The translations under genes were made by a program, and so were the position numbers. A stretch of 64,000 bases of DNA from RPQJ01 sp963823535. Its GTDB lineage: Bacteria > Pseudomonadota > Gammaproteobacteria > Steroidobacterales > Steroidobacteraceae. Location of the stretch: contig CAWGLZ010000006.1 of assembly GCA_963823535.1 (NCBI GenBank), positions 930,001-994,000 on the forward strand. Reading direction: 5' to 3'. Every line of letters starts with the position of its first letter. The first letter of the stretch is position 1. This document shows positions 25,535 through 32,418 of this stretch, piece after piece. The notes below the pieces were generated by a model. That model saw only the letters and a program-made list of their open reading frames with translations. It was not told the DNA's origin and did no database searches.

Positions 25535-25996
25535 TCACCGTCCGCCGCAGAACTCGTCCATCGCCTGCCGGGCATTGGCGCGGGCCGCGTCGAGCTCCGC
25601 GTCCGAGAGGTAACGCCGTTCGCCCTCCCCGGACCCCGGCTCGTACAGGCGCCGCGCGTTCATGTAGGACTCGTAGCGCTGGCGTGACTCGACGCAGCGG
25701 CGGGCACGATCCTCCTCCGTCAACTCCTTGGCCTTGCGCGCTTCGGCGGCTTTGGCTGCAGCGGCGGAGTCGGCTTCGTCGGCAGCGTTGAGCCGCTTCA
25801 TCTCCGCCTCGTAGCGCTGCTGAACCTCCACGGTGTCGGTCGTGGCCGTCCGAACGTCGAGCTTCTGGGCGGGCAGCGTCTGGGGCTTGTCCGTGTAGAC
25901 GGGTCGGCCCTGGGGGTCGGTGGACTTGAATACCTCGCTGGCATGCGCGCCGACGGCCAGCAGCAGCACCGCCGCGATGATAACGGTGGGTTTCAT
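25535..25996 (-). CDS. Secreted DUF4124-domain protein
   Basis: A 153-residue protein with a signal peptide (about 1-20, TVIIAAVLLLAVGAHA) and a DUF4124 domain (about 21-55, VFKSTDPQGRPVYTDKP), which is widespread in proteobacterial periplasmic proteins. The rest is helical and charged, with two Cys. GGAGG 8 bases before the ATG at 25996 decides that start over one five codons upstream. First gene of the long minus-strand run into the heme genes. Function not known. Confidence 0.85.
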   Translation of the reverse strand: MKPTVIIAAVLLLAVGAHASEVFKSTDPQGRPVYTDKPQTLPAQKLDVRTATTDTVEVQQRYEAEMKRLNAADEADSAAAAKAAEARKAKELTEEDRARRCVESRQRYESYMNARRLYEPGSGEGERRYLSDAELDAARANARQAMDEFCGGR

Positions 25997-26114
25997 TCGA
26001 GCGGCCTCCATGTCTACGCGCGGAGTCTAGCAGGAGGCGACGCATTGTCGCCGTCCCGCTGACCGGGCTAATCCAAACTGCGACACGGAGCCCATCAGTG
26101 CGGTCGGCACCCGG

Positions 26115-26122
26115 CAAAAAAA
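26115..26122. repeat. Target-site duplication, left copy
   Basis: CAAAAAAA directly abuts the left end of the insertion sequence and is identical to the 8 bases after its right end (27443-27450). Confidence 0.9.
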
Positions 26123-26144
26123 GGTTCTTCTCCGATCTCCGGGG
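26123..26144 (+). repeat. Left terminal inverted repeat of the ISL3 element
   Basis: 22 bp beginning GGTTCTTCTCC; pairs with 27421-27442 with three mismatches (positions 6, 12 and 14). Confidence 0.88.
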
Positions 26145-26215
26145 TGAGGTGAGCGGGCTCACGGTCACCACTGCTAACTTGGTGTTGTCTAGGCATCAAG
26201 GGCAGGAGGGCGACC

Positions 26216-27439
26216 GTGGCCCATAGCCATCCTATTTCCCGGCTGGGAGGCTGGGAAGGGTATACGGTCAGGGAGGACTGGAGCGAGGTTCGGGCCGGCC
26301 GGCCGTGGTGTTTGATCCGGCTCGAGCCGATCCGCGGCCAGCAGCGTTGTTGTAGCGGCTGCGGCGGGTTAACGACGGCCATCCATGATCTGGAAGACCG
26401 GCGGGTCCGCGACCTGCCGGTGTTCGAGCACCGCGTCGAACTGGTCGTGCCGCGGGTGCGGGTTGAGTGCCCGCGCTGCGGCCCGAAGCTCGAGCGACTG
26501 TCGTGGCTCGCCCCGTACGCTCGAGTGACGCAGCGGCTGGCGGAGTCGGTCGGACGACTCTGCGAGGTCATGGCGATCCGCCATGTCGCGCGGTACTTCG
26601 GGCTCGACTGGAAGACGGTCAAGGACCTCGATCGCGCACGCCTGGAGCGCTCGCTCGGCCCGGTCGATCTCGACGGAATCGAGATCATTGCCTTGGATGA
26701 GTTCGCGATCCAGAAGGGCCACCGTTACGCGACGGTGATCGTCGAGCCCACGCGCAAGCGCGTGCTGTGGGTCGGGCGCGGCCGGGGCCGTGAGGATGTG
26801 CGGCCGTTCTTCGAGCTGCTCGGGCCCGAGCGCTGCCGACGGCTGCGCGCAGCGGTCATGGACATGAGCGCCAGCTACGAGCTGGAGGTTCGCCGCCACT
26901 GCCCGAACGCGGCCGTGATCTTCGACCTGTTCCACGTCGTCGCCAAGTACGGTCGCGAGGTCATCGACCGGGTGCGGGTCGACCGGGCCAACGAGCTGCG
27001 CAACGACCGACGCGGTCGGCGGGTGGTCAAGGGTGCCCGCTGGCTGCTGCTGAAGAACCGCGACTCACTGCGCCCGGGCGAGGACGTGGAGCTCGAGGAA
27101 CTGCTCGCGGCCAACCGCGACCTGTTCGTCGTCTACGTGCTGCGCGACGCCCTGAAGGACCTGTGGGGCTATCGCCATGCCGGCTATGCGGCCCGCGCCT
27201 GGAAGAGCTGGTACCGCAAAGCCCTGCGCAGCGGCATCGAGCCGCTGATCCGCTTCGCCCGCCGGCTGCGGCCCTACCTGCCGGGGATCCTCGCCCACTG
27301 CCGCTGGCCGCTCGGCACCAACCTCGTCGAAGGCATCAACAACAAGATCAAGGTCATCAAGCGGATGGCCTACGGCTTCCGCGACGACGCCTACTTCTTC
27401 CTCAAGATCCGGGCCGCCTTCCCCGGAGTTGGGAGATGA
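26216..27439 (+). CDS. ISL3-family transposase
   Basis: A 407-residue DDE transposase. The N-terminal zinc-binding region has CCSGCGG and CPRCG (about residues 45-90), then a helix-turn-helix (HVARYFGLDWKTVKDLD). The catalytic domain shows the first Asp in IIALDEFAIQKGH, the second in AVMDMSASYE and the Glu in NLVEGINNKIKVIKRMAYG, the family's C-terminal signature. The GTG start at 26216 has AGGAGG six bases upstream. Full length and uninterrupted. Confidence 0.95.
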   Translation: MAHSHPISRLGGWEGYTVREDWSEVRAGRPWCLIRLEPIRGQQRCCSGCGGLTTAIHDLEDRRVRDLPVFEHRVELVVPRVRVECPRCGPKLERLSWLAPYARVTQRLAESVGRLCEVMAIRHVARYFGLDWKTVKDLDRARLERSLGPVDLDGIEIIALDEFAIQKGHRYATVIVEPTRKRVLWVGRGRGREDVRPFFELLGPERCRRLRAAVMDMSASYELEVRRHCPNAAVIFDLFHVVAKYGREVIDRVRVDRANELRNDRRGRRVVKGARWLLLKNRDSLRPGEDVELEELLAANRDLFVVYVLRDALKDLWGYRHAGYAARAWKSWYRKALRSGIEPLIRFARRLRPYLPGILAHCRWPLGTNLVEGINNKIKVIKRMAYGFRDDAYFFLKIRAAFPGVGR

Positions 27440-27442
27440 ACC
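27421..27442 (-). repeat. Right terminal inverted repeat of the ISL3 element
   Basis: 22 bp ending GATGAACC; inverted match of the left end. Contains the transposase stop codon. Confidence 0.88.
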
Positions 27443-27450
27443 CAAAAAAA
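27443..27450. repeat. Target-site duplication, right copy
   Basis: CAAAAAAA, identical to 26115-26122. On the minus strand it supplies the T-tract of the amtB terminator. Confidence 0.9.
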
Positions 27451-27470
27451 GCGGACGCCGAAGCGTCCGC
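27444..27470 (-). terminator. Rho-independent terminator of glnK-amtB
   Basis: On the minus strand: an 8-bp perfect stem GCGGACGC/GCGTCCGC (27451-27470) with a four-base loop, followed by seven T (27450-27444). It lies 54 bp past the amtB stop. The insertion sequence joins exactly at the T-tract end, and the target duplication leaves the run intact. Confidence 0.9.
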
Positions 27471-27523
27471 AAGCGGGGGAGAGGGCGACCGGACCAGGAA
27501 CCGGCCGCCCTCCACAGACACGG

Positions 27524-28873
27524 TCAGAGGTTGTAGCCGCGCTCGTCGTGCAGCGCGAGGTCGAGGCCGAGCGATTCCTCCTCGGCGGAGACCCGCAGGC
27601 CCATGACGGCGTCCACGAGCTTGAGCAGCACCCAGGTGATCACGCCCGTGAAGACCACGGTGAACAGCACGCCCTTGATCTGCACCCAGAGCTGGCCGCC
27701 CATCGTCGCCTCACCCGGATCCCACACGCCGCCGAGGGCAGGGAAGGCGAAGATGCCCGTCAGGACGGCGCCCACGATGCCGCCGACGGCGTGCACGCCG
27801 AACACGTCGAGCGAGTCGTCGTAGCCGAGGCCACGCTTGAGCCGGGTCGAGGCGAGGAAGCACAGCACGCCGGCGGCGACGCCGATCGCGAGCGCGCCCA
27901 TGGGGCCCACGGTGCCCGAGGCGGGGGTGATCGCGACGAGTCCCGCCACCGCGCCCGAGGCGATGCCGAGCACGCTCGGCTTGCCGTGCGACAACCACTC
28001 CGAGAACATCCAGGCGAGGGCGGCCGTCGCCGTCGCGATCTGGGTCACGAGCATCGCCATGCCGGCGGAGCCGCCGGCGCTCACGGCGCTGCCCGCGTTG
28101 AAGCCGAACCAGCCGACCCAGAGCATCGCCGCGCCGATCACGGTGAGCGTCAGGTTGTGCGGCGCCATCGGCGTCGTCGGGAAGCCCCTGCGCTTGCCGA
28201 GCACGAGTGCCGCGACGAGGCCGGCGATGCCGGCGTTGATGTGCACCACCGTGCCGCCCGCGAAGTCGAGCACGCCCCAGTCCCACATGAGCGCGCCGTC
28301 GCCGCTCCACACCATGTGCGTCATCGACGTGTAGACGATGGTGAACCACAGAGTGAGGAATACCAGCAGCGAGGAGAACTTCATCCGCTCGGCGAAGGCG
28401 CCGACGATGAGCGCCGGCGTGATGATCGCGAACGTCATCTGGAACGTGGCGAACACGGATTCCGGGATCGTGCCGACCAGCGCGTCGACGCCGACGCCGG
28501 ACAGGAAGGCCTTGCCGAACCCACCGATGAACGAATTCAGGTTGACCTCACCCGCGACCATGCCGGTGGTGTCGAAGGCCAGGCTGTAGCCATAGACCGT
28601 CCACAGCACCGTCATCAGTGCGGTGACCGCGAAGCACTGCATCAGCACGGACAGCACGTTCTTCGAGCGGACCATGCCGCCATAGAACAGCGCGAGTCCC
28701 GGGATGGTCATGAACAGCACGAGCACGGTGGAGGTGAGCATCCACGCGGTGTCGCCGGAGTCGAGGGTCGGGGTCTCGTCCTGCGCGTGCCCGAGCACCG
28801 GGGCGAGCAGGGGCAGCAGCGCCAGCGCGTAGCGCAGCGTGCCGGTGATGCCTGGAAGTCTGGAACGAGTCAC
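27524..28873 (-). CDS. amtB: AmtB, ammonium transporter
   Basis: A 449-residue ammonium channel. It starts with a cleavable signal peptide (ending about VLGHAQ), then eleven hydrophobic segments. Family marks include GLALFYGGMVRSKN, the twin-His pore region (GTVVHINAG and GVHAVGGIVG), and FERM-type AERMKFSS. The GTG start at 28873 has AGGAG seven bases upstream; an ATG seven codons earlier has none. GlnK is encoded 52 bp upstream in the same direction, the usual pairing in which uridylylation-controlled GlnK plugs the channel when ammonium is plentiful. Confidence 0.96.
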   Translation of the reverse strand: MTRSRLPGITGTLRYALALLPLLAPVLGHAQDETPTLDSGDTAWMLTSTVLVLFMTIPGLALFYGGMVRSKNVLSVLMQCFAVTALMTVLWTVYGYSLAFDTTGMVAGEVNLNSFIGGFGKAFLSGVGVDALVGTIPESVFATFQMTFAIITPALIVGAFAERMKFSSLLVFLTLWFTIVYTSMTHMVWSGDGALMWDWGVLDFAGGTVVHINAGIAGLVAALVLGKRRGFPTTPMAPHNLTLTVIGAAMLWVGWFGFNAGSAVSAGGSAGMAMLVTQIATATAALAWMFSEWLSHGKPSVLGIASGAVAGLVAITPASGTVGPMGALAIGVAAGVLCFLASTRLKRGLGYDDSLDVFGVHAVGGIVGAVLTGIFAFPALGGVWDPGEATMGGQLWVQIKGVLFTVVFTGVITWVLLKLVDAVMGLRVSAEEESLGLDLALHDERGYNL

Positions 28874-28925
28874 TTTATTTCTCCTGGTGCGCACTGGGGA
28901 ACGGAAAAGCCTGCGGCGGTCGGGC

Positions 28926-29264
28926 CTAGACGGCCTCGCCGCCGGTCTCGCCCGTGCGGATCCGCACGGCCTGCTGAATCTGGGTGACGAAGATCTTGCC
29001 GTCGCCGATCTTCCCGGTGCGGGCGACGTTGGTGATCGCCTCGATCACCTGTTCGACGACGGTGTCGTCCACCGCGATCTCGATCTTCGTCTTGGGCAGG
29101 AAGTCGACCTGGTACTCCGCACCGCGGTAGATCTCGGTGTGCCCGCGCTGCCGGCCGAAGCCGTGCACCTCGGTCACCGTCACGCCCTGCACACCGATGT
29201 CGGCGATCGCCTGCCGCACGTCATCGAGCTTGAATGGCTTGACGATGGCGGTGATCAGTTTCAT
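28926..29264 (-). CDS. glnK: GlnK/GlnB nitrogen regulatory PII protein
   Basis: A 112-residue PII trimer subunit sensing 2-oxoglutarate, ATP/ADP and, through uridylylation, glutamine. Tyr51 in the T-loop (EIYRGAEYQVDF) is the modification site. The B-loop TGKIGDGKIFV and C-terminal VRIRTGE are conserved. Linkage to amtB and the sigma-54-type promoter upstream favour GlnK over GlnB. Confidence 0.95.
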   Translation of the reverse strand: MKLITAIVKPFKLDDVRQAIADIGVQGVTVTEVHGFGRQRGHTEIYRGAEYQVDFLPKTKIEIAVDDTVVEQVIEAITNVARTGKIGDGKIFVTQIQQAVRIRTGETGGEAV

Positions 29265-29311
29265 GGGGCGGTCTCCCTGCGAGGGCCTGTCAATGGCTCG
29301 CGATCCCTCGA

Positions 29312-29327
29312 TGCAGGAACCGTGCCA
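29312..29327 (-). promoter_or_regulatory. Sigma-54-type promoter of glnK-amtB
   Basis: Minus-strand TGGCACG (29327-29321), four bases, then CTGCA (29316-29312). It fits the -24/-12 consensus TGGCACG-N4-TTGCA with one mismatch and lies 48 bp before the glnK start. Confidence 0.75.
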
Positions 29328-29379
29328 TGCCCAGTGGGCCCTCGCAGAGCGCCGCAGACAGCCGTCCGCACGCCGTCGC

Positions 29380-29394
29380 GCACCATCTTGGAGC
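29380..29394. promoter_or_regulatory. Candidate NtrC enhancer site
   Basis: GCACC-ATCTT-GGAGC resembles the NtrC box GCACC-N5-GGTGC with one mismatch. It lies 53 bp upstream of the -24 element, a workable distance. A single degenerate site only. Confidence 0.4.
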
Positions 29395-29519
29395 GCTGGT
29401 ACCGCTGCGGCGCATCACCGCGGAGCGCCGACCGTCCCCGGGGTGCACAGGGGGCGATCGCACGCTCGCTGCCGCGCGCTCGTACACTACGGCTCACCTC
29501 TACCCTTGGGCTCCCTGCC

Positions 29520-29765
29520 ATGGCCTTCGATCCGAGACTCATCGACGACCTTGCCCGGCGACTCGCCGGTTCCGTCCCCGAGAGCGTCGTCGCCCTGCGG
29601 CGCGACCTCGAGCAGAACTTCAAGGGCGTGCTGCAGTCGCAGCTGGCCCGGCTCGACCTCGTCACGCGCGAGGAGTTCGACGTACAGGCCGCCGTCCTGA
29701 AGCGCACTCGCGAGAAGCTTGCCGGCCTCGAGAAGCGCCTCGCGGAGCTCGAGCAGAAGGCATAG
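29520..29765 (+). CDS. ubiK: UbiK, ubiquinone biosynthesis accessory factor (BMFP/YqiC)
   Basis: An 81-residue helical protein that works with UbiJ in aerobic ubiquinone synthesis. It has an amphipathic first half (DDLARRLAGSVPESVVALRRDLEQNFKG) and a C-terminal coiled coil (REKLAGLEKRLAELEQKA), the typical trimeric BMFP layout, with LVTREEFDVQ between. The ATG at 29520 gives the expected family length; the frame extends far upstream without a plausible start. No strong ribosome-binding site is visible. Confidence 0.9.
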   Translation: MAFDPRLIDDLARRLAGSVPESVVALRRDLEQNFKGVLQSQLARLDLVTREEFDVQAAVLKRTREKLAGLEKRLAELEQKA

Positions 29766-29775
29766 GCAGGCGCCG

Positions 29776-30525
29776 ATGGCCGGCATCCGCATCATCGGCA
29801 GCTACCTGTCGCCCTACGTCCGCAAGGTCCTCGCCTGCCTCGATCTCAAGCGGCTCGACTACGAGATCGACCCCATCGTTCCCTTCATGGGGGACGATCG
29901 GTTTACGCAACTGAGCCCGTTGCGTCGCGTACCGGTGCTGCTCGACGACCGGGTGACGCTTACCGACTCGACGGTGATCTGCGAGTACCTCGAGGATCGC
30001 TACCCGACGCCGCTACTGCATCCCCGGAACGTCGCCGATCGTGCGCGCGCCCGCTGGCTCGAGGAGTTCGCCGACTCCCGCATGGGGGACGTATTCATCT
30101 GGGGTCTCTTCAACCATGCCGTGATCGCGCCCGCCGTCTGGGGGGCGCCCCGTGATCGTGAGCTGATCCAGCGGATCGTGACCGAGGAGATCCCGCCGGT
30201 GCTCGACTACCTGGAGTCGCAGCTCCCGGGTGCGGGCTTCCTGTTCGGCACGCTCGGGATTGCCGACATCTCGATTGCGTCATTCCTGCGCAACGCAGCC
30301 CTCGCGCGCTTCACGGTCGATGTCGAGCGGTGGCCGGCGACGGCACGGTACGTCGACCGGGTCCTCGGGGAGGACTGCATGGCGAAGTTGCAGCCTTTCG
30401 AAGTGGTGATGCTGCGAACCCGCATTTCGGAGCAGCGGGCAGCACTGGCGGCCGCCGGCGCGCCGCTCAGCGCGGATACGGTGGGCGGCGAAGTGCCGCG
30501 CCGGGGCGTGCTCCGACTGCTGTAG
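29776..30525 (+). CDS. Glutathione S-transferase family protein
   Basis: A 249-residue protein. The N-terminal thioredoxin-like domain has SYLSPYVRKVLACLDLK in the position of the GSH-binding loop. RRVPVLLDDRVTLTDSTVICEYLEDRYP follows, with the cis-Pro and the Ser/Asp pair that hold glutathione. The C-terminal helical domain includes GTLGIADISIASFL, matching the GST N-capping box region. Ten bases separate it from ubiK. Substrate unknown. Confidence 0.88.
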   Translation: MAGIRIIGSYLSPYVRKVLACLDLKRLDYEIDPIVPFMGDDRFTQLSPLRRVPVLLDDRVTLTDSTVICEYLEDRYPTPLLHPRNVADRARARWLEEFADSRMGDVFIWGLFNHAVIAPAVWGAPRDRELIQRIVTEEIPPVLDYLESQLPGAGFLFGTLGIADISIASFLRNAALARFTVDVERWPATARYVDRVLGEDCMAKLQPFEVVMLRTRISEQRAALAAAGAPLSADTVGGEVPRRGVLRLL

Positions 30526-30531
30526 CGGTCG

Positions 30532-31293
30532 TCATTGCAGGAGCCGTGGCCCGACGTCGACGGCGATGAATGCGGCCATCGCCAGCAGGAATACGCCGAA
30601 GACGCGCCGCAGGGTCGCCTGCGGCAGGCGCCGTCCCAGCCGGTGGCCGGCGAAACTTCCCGCGACGCCGATCGCGGCGATGGCGAGGAGAACGGGCCAG
30701 TCGAGTTCCAGGCCCTCATGGTCCAGCACGCCGAGGTACTTGGCGAACCCGGTAAATGCGTTGAGCGCGATGATCGCGAGGCTGGTACCCACGGCGTCGA
30801 TCATCGGCACGCCGGCGAGCAGCACGAGTGCGGGGACGATCAGGAATCCGCCGCCCACGCCGACCAGCCCGCTCAGCAGCCCGACGCCGGTACCGCCGGC
30901 CACCACCGCCAGCCGGCTTGCCTCGCGGCCCGGTGCGGCCGCGACGCCTCCACGCAGCATCCGCCAGGCCGCGGCCAGCATGACCGCCGCGAACAGCGCC
31001 AGCTGTACCGCACCCGGCACCCATTGGGCGAGGCTGGCACCGATCCAGGCCCCTGCCATTCCCGGGATACCGAACCAGCCGACCTTGCGCCAATCGAGTT
31101 GCCGCCCGAGCGCATAGGGGACGCTGGCCGCCGCCGCGATCAGGCCCACGACCAGCAGGGAGCCCCCGATCGCCAGCTTTTCAGGCTGACCGACGAGGTA
31201 GTGCAGCACCGGGACGGTGAGGATCGATCCGCCCGATCCCAGCAGACCGAGACTGAGACCGATCGCGAGTGCGCCGAGCAGGGCCAGGATCAC
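30532..31293 (-). CDS. TSUP/TauE-SafE family sulfur-compound exporter
   Basis: A 253-residue membrane protein with eight hydrophobic segments in two homologous halves. It contains the glycine-rich GSGGSILTVPVLHYLVG near the N-terminus and GVGGGFLIVPALVLLAGVP in the second half, the duplicated TSUP signatures. Family members export sulfite, sulfoacetate or related anions, or import thiosulfate. It is co-directional with, and 13 bp downstream of, the ArsR repressor, and it faces away from the SQR operon. A sulfite or thiosulfate exit step after sulfide oxidation is the natural reading. The start is GTG with GGAGG upstream. Confidence 0.88.
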   Translation of the reverse strand: MILALLGALAIGLSLGLLGSGGSILTVPVLHYLVGQPEKLAIGGSLLVVGLIAAAASVPYALGRQLDWRKVGWFGIPGMAGAWIGASLAQWVPGAVQLALFAAVMLAAAWRMLRGGVAAAPGREASRLAVVAGGTGVGLLSGLVGVGGGFLIVPALVLLAGVPMIDAVGTSLAIIALNAFTGFAKYLGVLDHEGLELDWPVLLAIAAIGVAGSFAGHRLGRRLPQATLRRVFGVFLLAMAAFIAVDVGPRLLQ

Positions 31294-31306
31294 CGGGCCC
31301 TCCGGA

Positions 31307-31711
31307 TCAGTCTTCGCACGAGGAGCGTGGTGCGCGGCGTCGTCCGGCCGCGGGGGACGGCGCGTCGTCGTGCGCGCAGTAGATGTCCTGCAGCAGTGCC
31401 ATCACGCGGACCACCGGGCCGTCCGGCAAGGAATAGTAGATGGTCTGGGCCTCGCGACGCGTGTCCACCATCCCGGATTCCCGCAACAGCGCCAGGTGCT
31501 GGGAAAGGGCAGACTGGCTGAGATCGAGCTTCTGGTTGAGTTCGCCGACGGAGAGGGGGCCTTCGAGGAGGTTGCACAGGATCAGCAGGCGCTGCTCGTT
31601 GCCGAGCGCCTTGAGCAGGTGTGCAGCGTCACCCGCATGCTCCTGCATGCGCTCTGCAGTGAACGCGGCATCCGACAGCGGCTGCGGTGGACGACGGGCG
31701 TCGGGCGACAT
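31307..31711 (-). CDS. ArsR-family persulfide-type repressor (SqrR/BigR-like)
   Basis: A 134-residue winged-helix repressor (VGELNQKLDLSQSALSQHLALLRESGMV is the DNA-reading part; keep only SQSALSQHL as core). It has two cysteines, Cys46 in LLILCNLLEG and Cys112 in LQDIYCAHDD, 66 residues apart. This is the same separation as Cys41/Cys107 of SqrR and Cys42/Cys108 of BigR, where persulfides form a tetrasulfide bridge and relieve repression. No metal-binding CVC motif is present. The start at 31711 has GGAG 10 bases upstream. An ATG at 31741 would overlap the predicted -10 box. It is divergent from the rhodanese-SQR operon. Confidence 0.88.
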   Translation of the reverse strand: MSPDARRPPQPLSDAAFTAERMQEHAGDAAHLLKALGNEQRLLILCNLLEGPLSVGELNQKLDLSQSALSQHLALLRESGMVDTRREAQTIYYSLPDGPVVRVMALLQDIYCAHDDAPSPAAGRRRAPRSSCED

Positions 31712-31739
31712 GCTGGGTAGTCTCCGGTCAGTGGCCGGC

Positions 31740-31769
31740 ATTTTAATTCAGTGTTGACTAATTTAGCAA
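31740..31769 (-). promoter_or_regulatory. Promoter of the ArsR-TSUP unit
   Basis: Minus strand TTGCTA (31769-31764), an 18-bp spacer and TAAAAT (31745-31740). It overlaps the divergent promoter and the inverted repeat at 31763-31776. Confidence 0.5.
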
Positions 31770-31782
31770 CAGCTAATATTCT
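31754..31782 (+). promoter_or_regulatory. Promoter of the rhodanese-RND-SQR operon
   Basis: TTGACT (31754-31759), an exact 17-bp spacer and TATTCT (31777-31782). It starts 31 bp before the first gene. The spacer contains the candidate operator. Confidence 0.65.
31763..31776. promoter_or_regulatory. Candidate ArsR operator
   Basis: TTAGC-AACA-GCTAA, a perfect inverted repeat lying in the spacer of the rightward promoter and over the -35 of the leftward one. Ideal for a repressor controlling both units. Assignment to the ArsR protein is inference. Confidence 0.6.
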
Positions 31783-31812
31783 CACGCCGCACACTCCGCA
31801 GGGGACCGTCCG

Positions 31813-32178
31813 ATGCACCACGATACCCATGTCCACAACGCGACCCCCGAGCAGGTCCAGGCCTGGCTCGGCAAGGGCGAGATCCTGCTCGTCGACGTCC
31901 GCGAGCCGCACGAGTACGCGTTCGAGCGCATCCACGGCGCCTTGCTCTATCCCTTGTCCACGTTCGACCCGCAGGCGCTGGCCACCGAGGGGCGCAAGCT
32001 CGTCCTGCAGTGCGGGTCGGGCAAGCGCTCGCTGATGGCGGCCCACAAGCTGCAGGCCGCGGGCCACGGCGAACTGACGCACCTCGCCGGCGGCCTCCAG
32101 GCCTGGAAGGCGGCCGGCCTGCCGGTGATCCGCATCGATCCGCAGACGGGTCGGCTCGTCGACGACGGTCGCCGATGA
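31813..32178 (+). CDS. Single-domain rhodanese (sulfurtransferase)
   Basis: A 121-residue rhodanese domain with LLVDVREPHEYAFERIHGA and the catalytic loop CGSGKRS (Cys67), followed by LAGGLQAWKAAGLPV. It would carry sulfane sulfur as a Cys persulfide, here plausibly from the SQR product. In YgaP a rhodanese like this is fused to a membrane segment; here that part is the separate next gene. First gene of the operon. Confidence 0.92.
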   Translation: MHHDTHVHNATPEQVQAWLGKGEILLVDVREPHEYAFERIHGALLYPLSTFDPQALATEGRKLVLQCGSGKRSLMAAHKLQAAGHGELTHLAGGLQAWKAAGLPVIRIDPQTGRLVDDGRR

Positions 32179-32201
32179 TCCCCCCTGATGAAGGCAAGCT
32201 G

Positions 32202-32402
32202 ATGAGCATCGACAGATTCGTGATGGTGTTCGCCGGAATGATGATCCTGGCCAGCCTGCTGCTCGGCCTCTACGCGAGCCCGTACTGGTACTGGCTGACC
32301 GCGTTCGTCGGTGCAAACCTGCTGCAATCGGCGTTCACCGGCTTCTGCCCGCTTGCGTTGATCCTGCGCAGGCTCGGCGTGCCTTCCGGCGCGGCCTTCT
32401 GA
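32202..32402 (+). CDS. DUF2892 (YgaP-like) small membrane protein
   Basis: A 66-residue protein with two hydrophobic helices (about 5-22 and 28-48) and the motif NLLQSAFTGFCP, diagnostic for DUF2892. The same segment forms the membrane anchor of the YgaP rhodanese. The ATG at 32202 follows AAGG; an in-frame ATG at 32175 overlapping the rhodanese stop (ATGA) is possible and would add nine residues. Too small for general gene finders to treat confidently, but well conserved. Confidence 0.85.
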   Translation: MSIDRFVMVFAGMMILASLLLGLYASPYWYWLTAFVGANLLQSAFTGFCPLALILRRLGVPSGAAF

Positions 32403-32418
32403 TCCCGAGGAGAGTGCG

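Larger units (their letters stand above)
26123..27442 (+). mobile_element. Complete ISL3-family insertion sequence (1320 bp)
   Basis: One transposase gene between imperfect terminal inverted repeats of 22 bp (26123-26144 and 27421-27442). They match at 19 of 22 positions, start GGTTC and end in CTCCGGGG at the inner side. It is flanked by an exact 8-bp duplication, CAAAAAAA, the target size expected for ISL3 elements. The transposase stop lies inside the right repeat. With intact ends, an intact gene and identical target repeats, this looks like a recent and probably still mobile insertion. The right-hand target copy is the T-tract of the amtB terminator. Confidence 0.93.
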
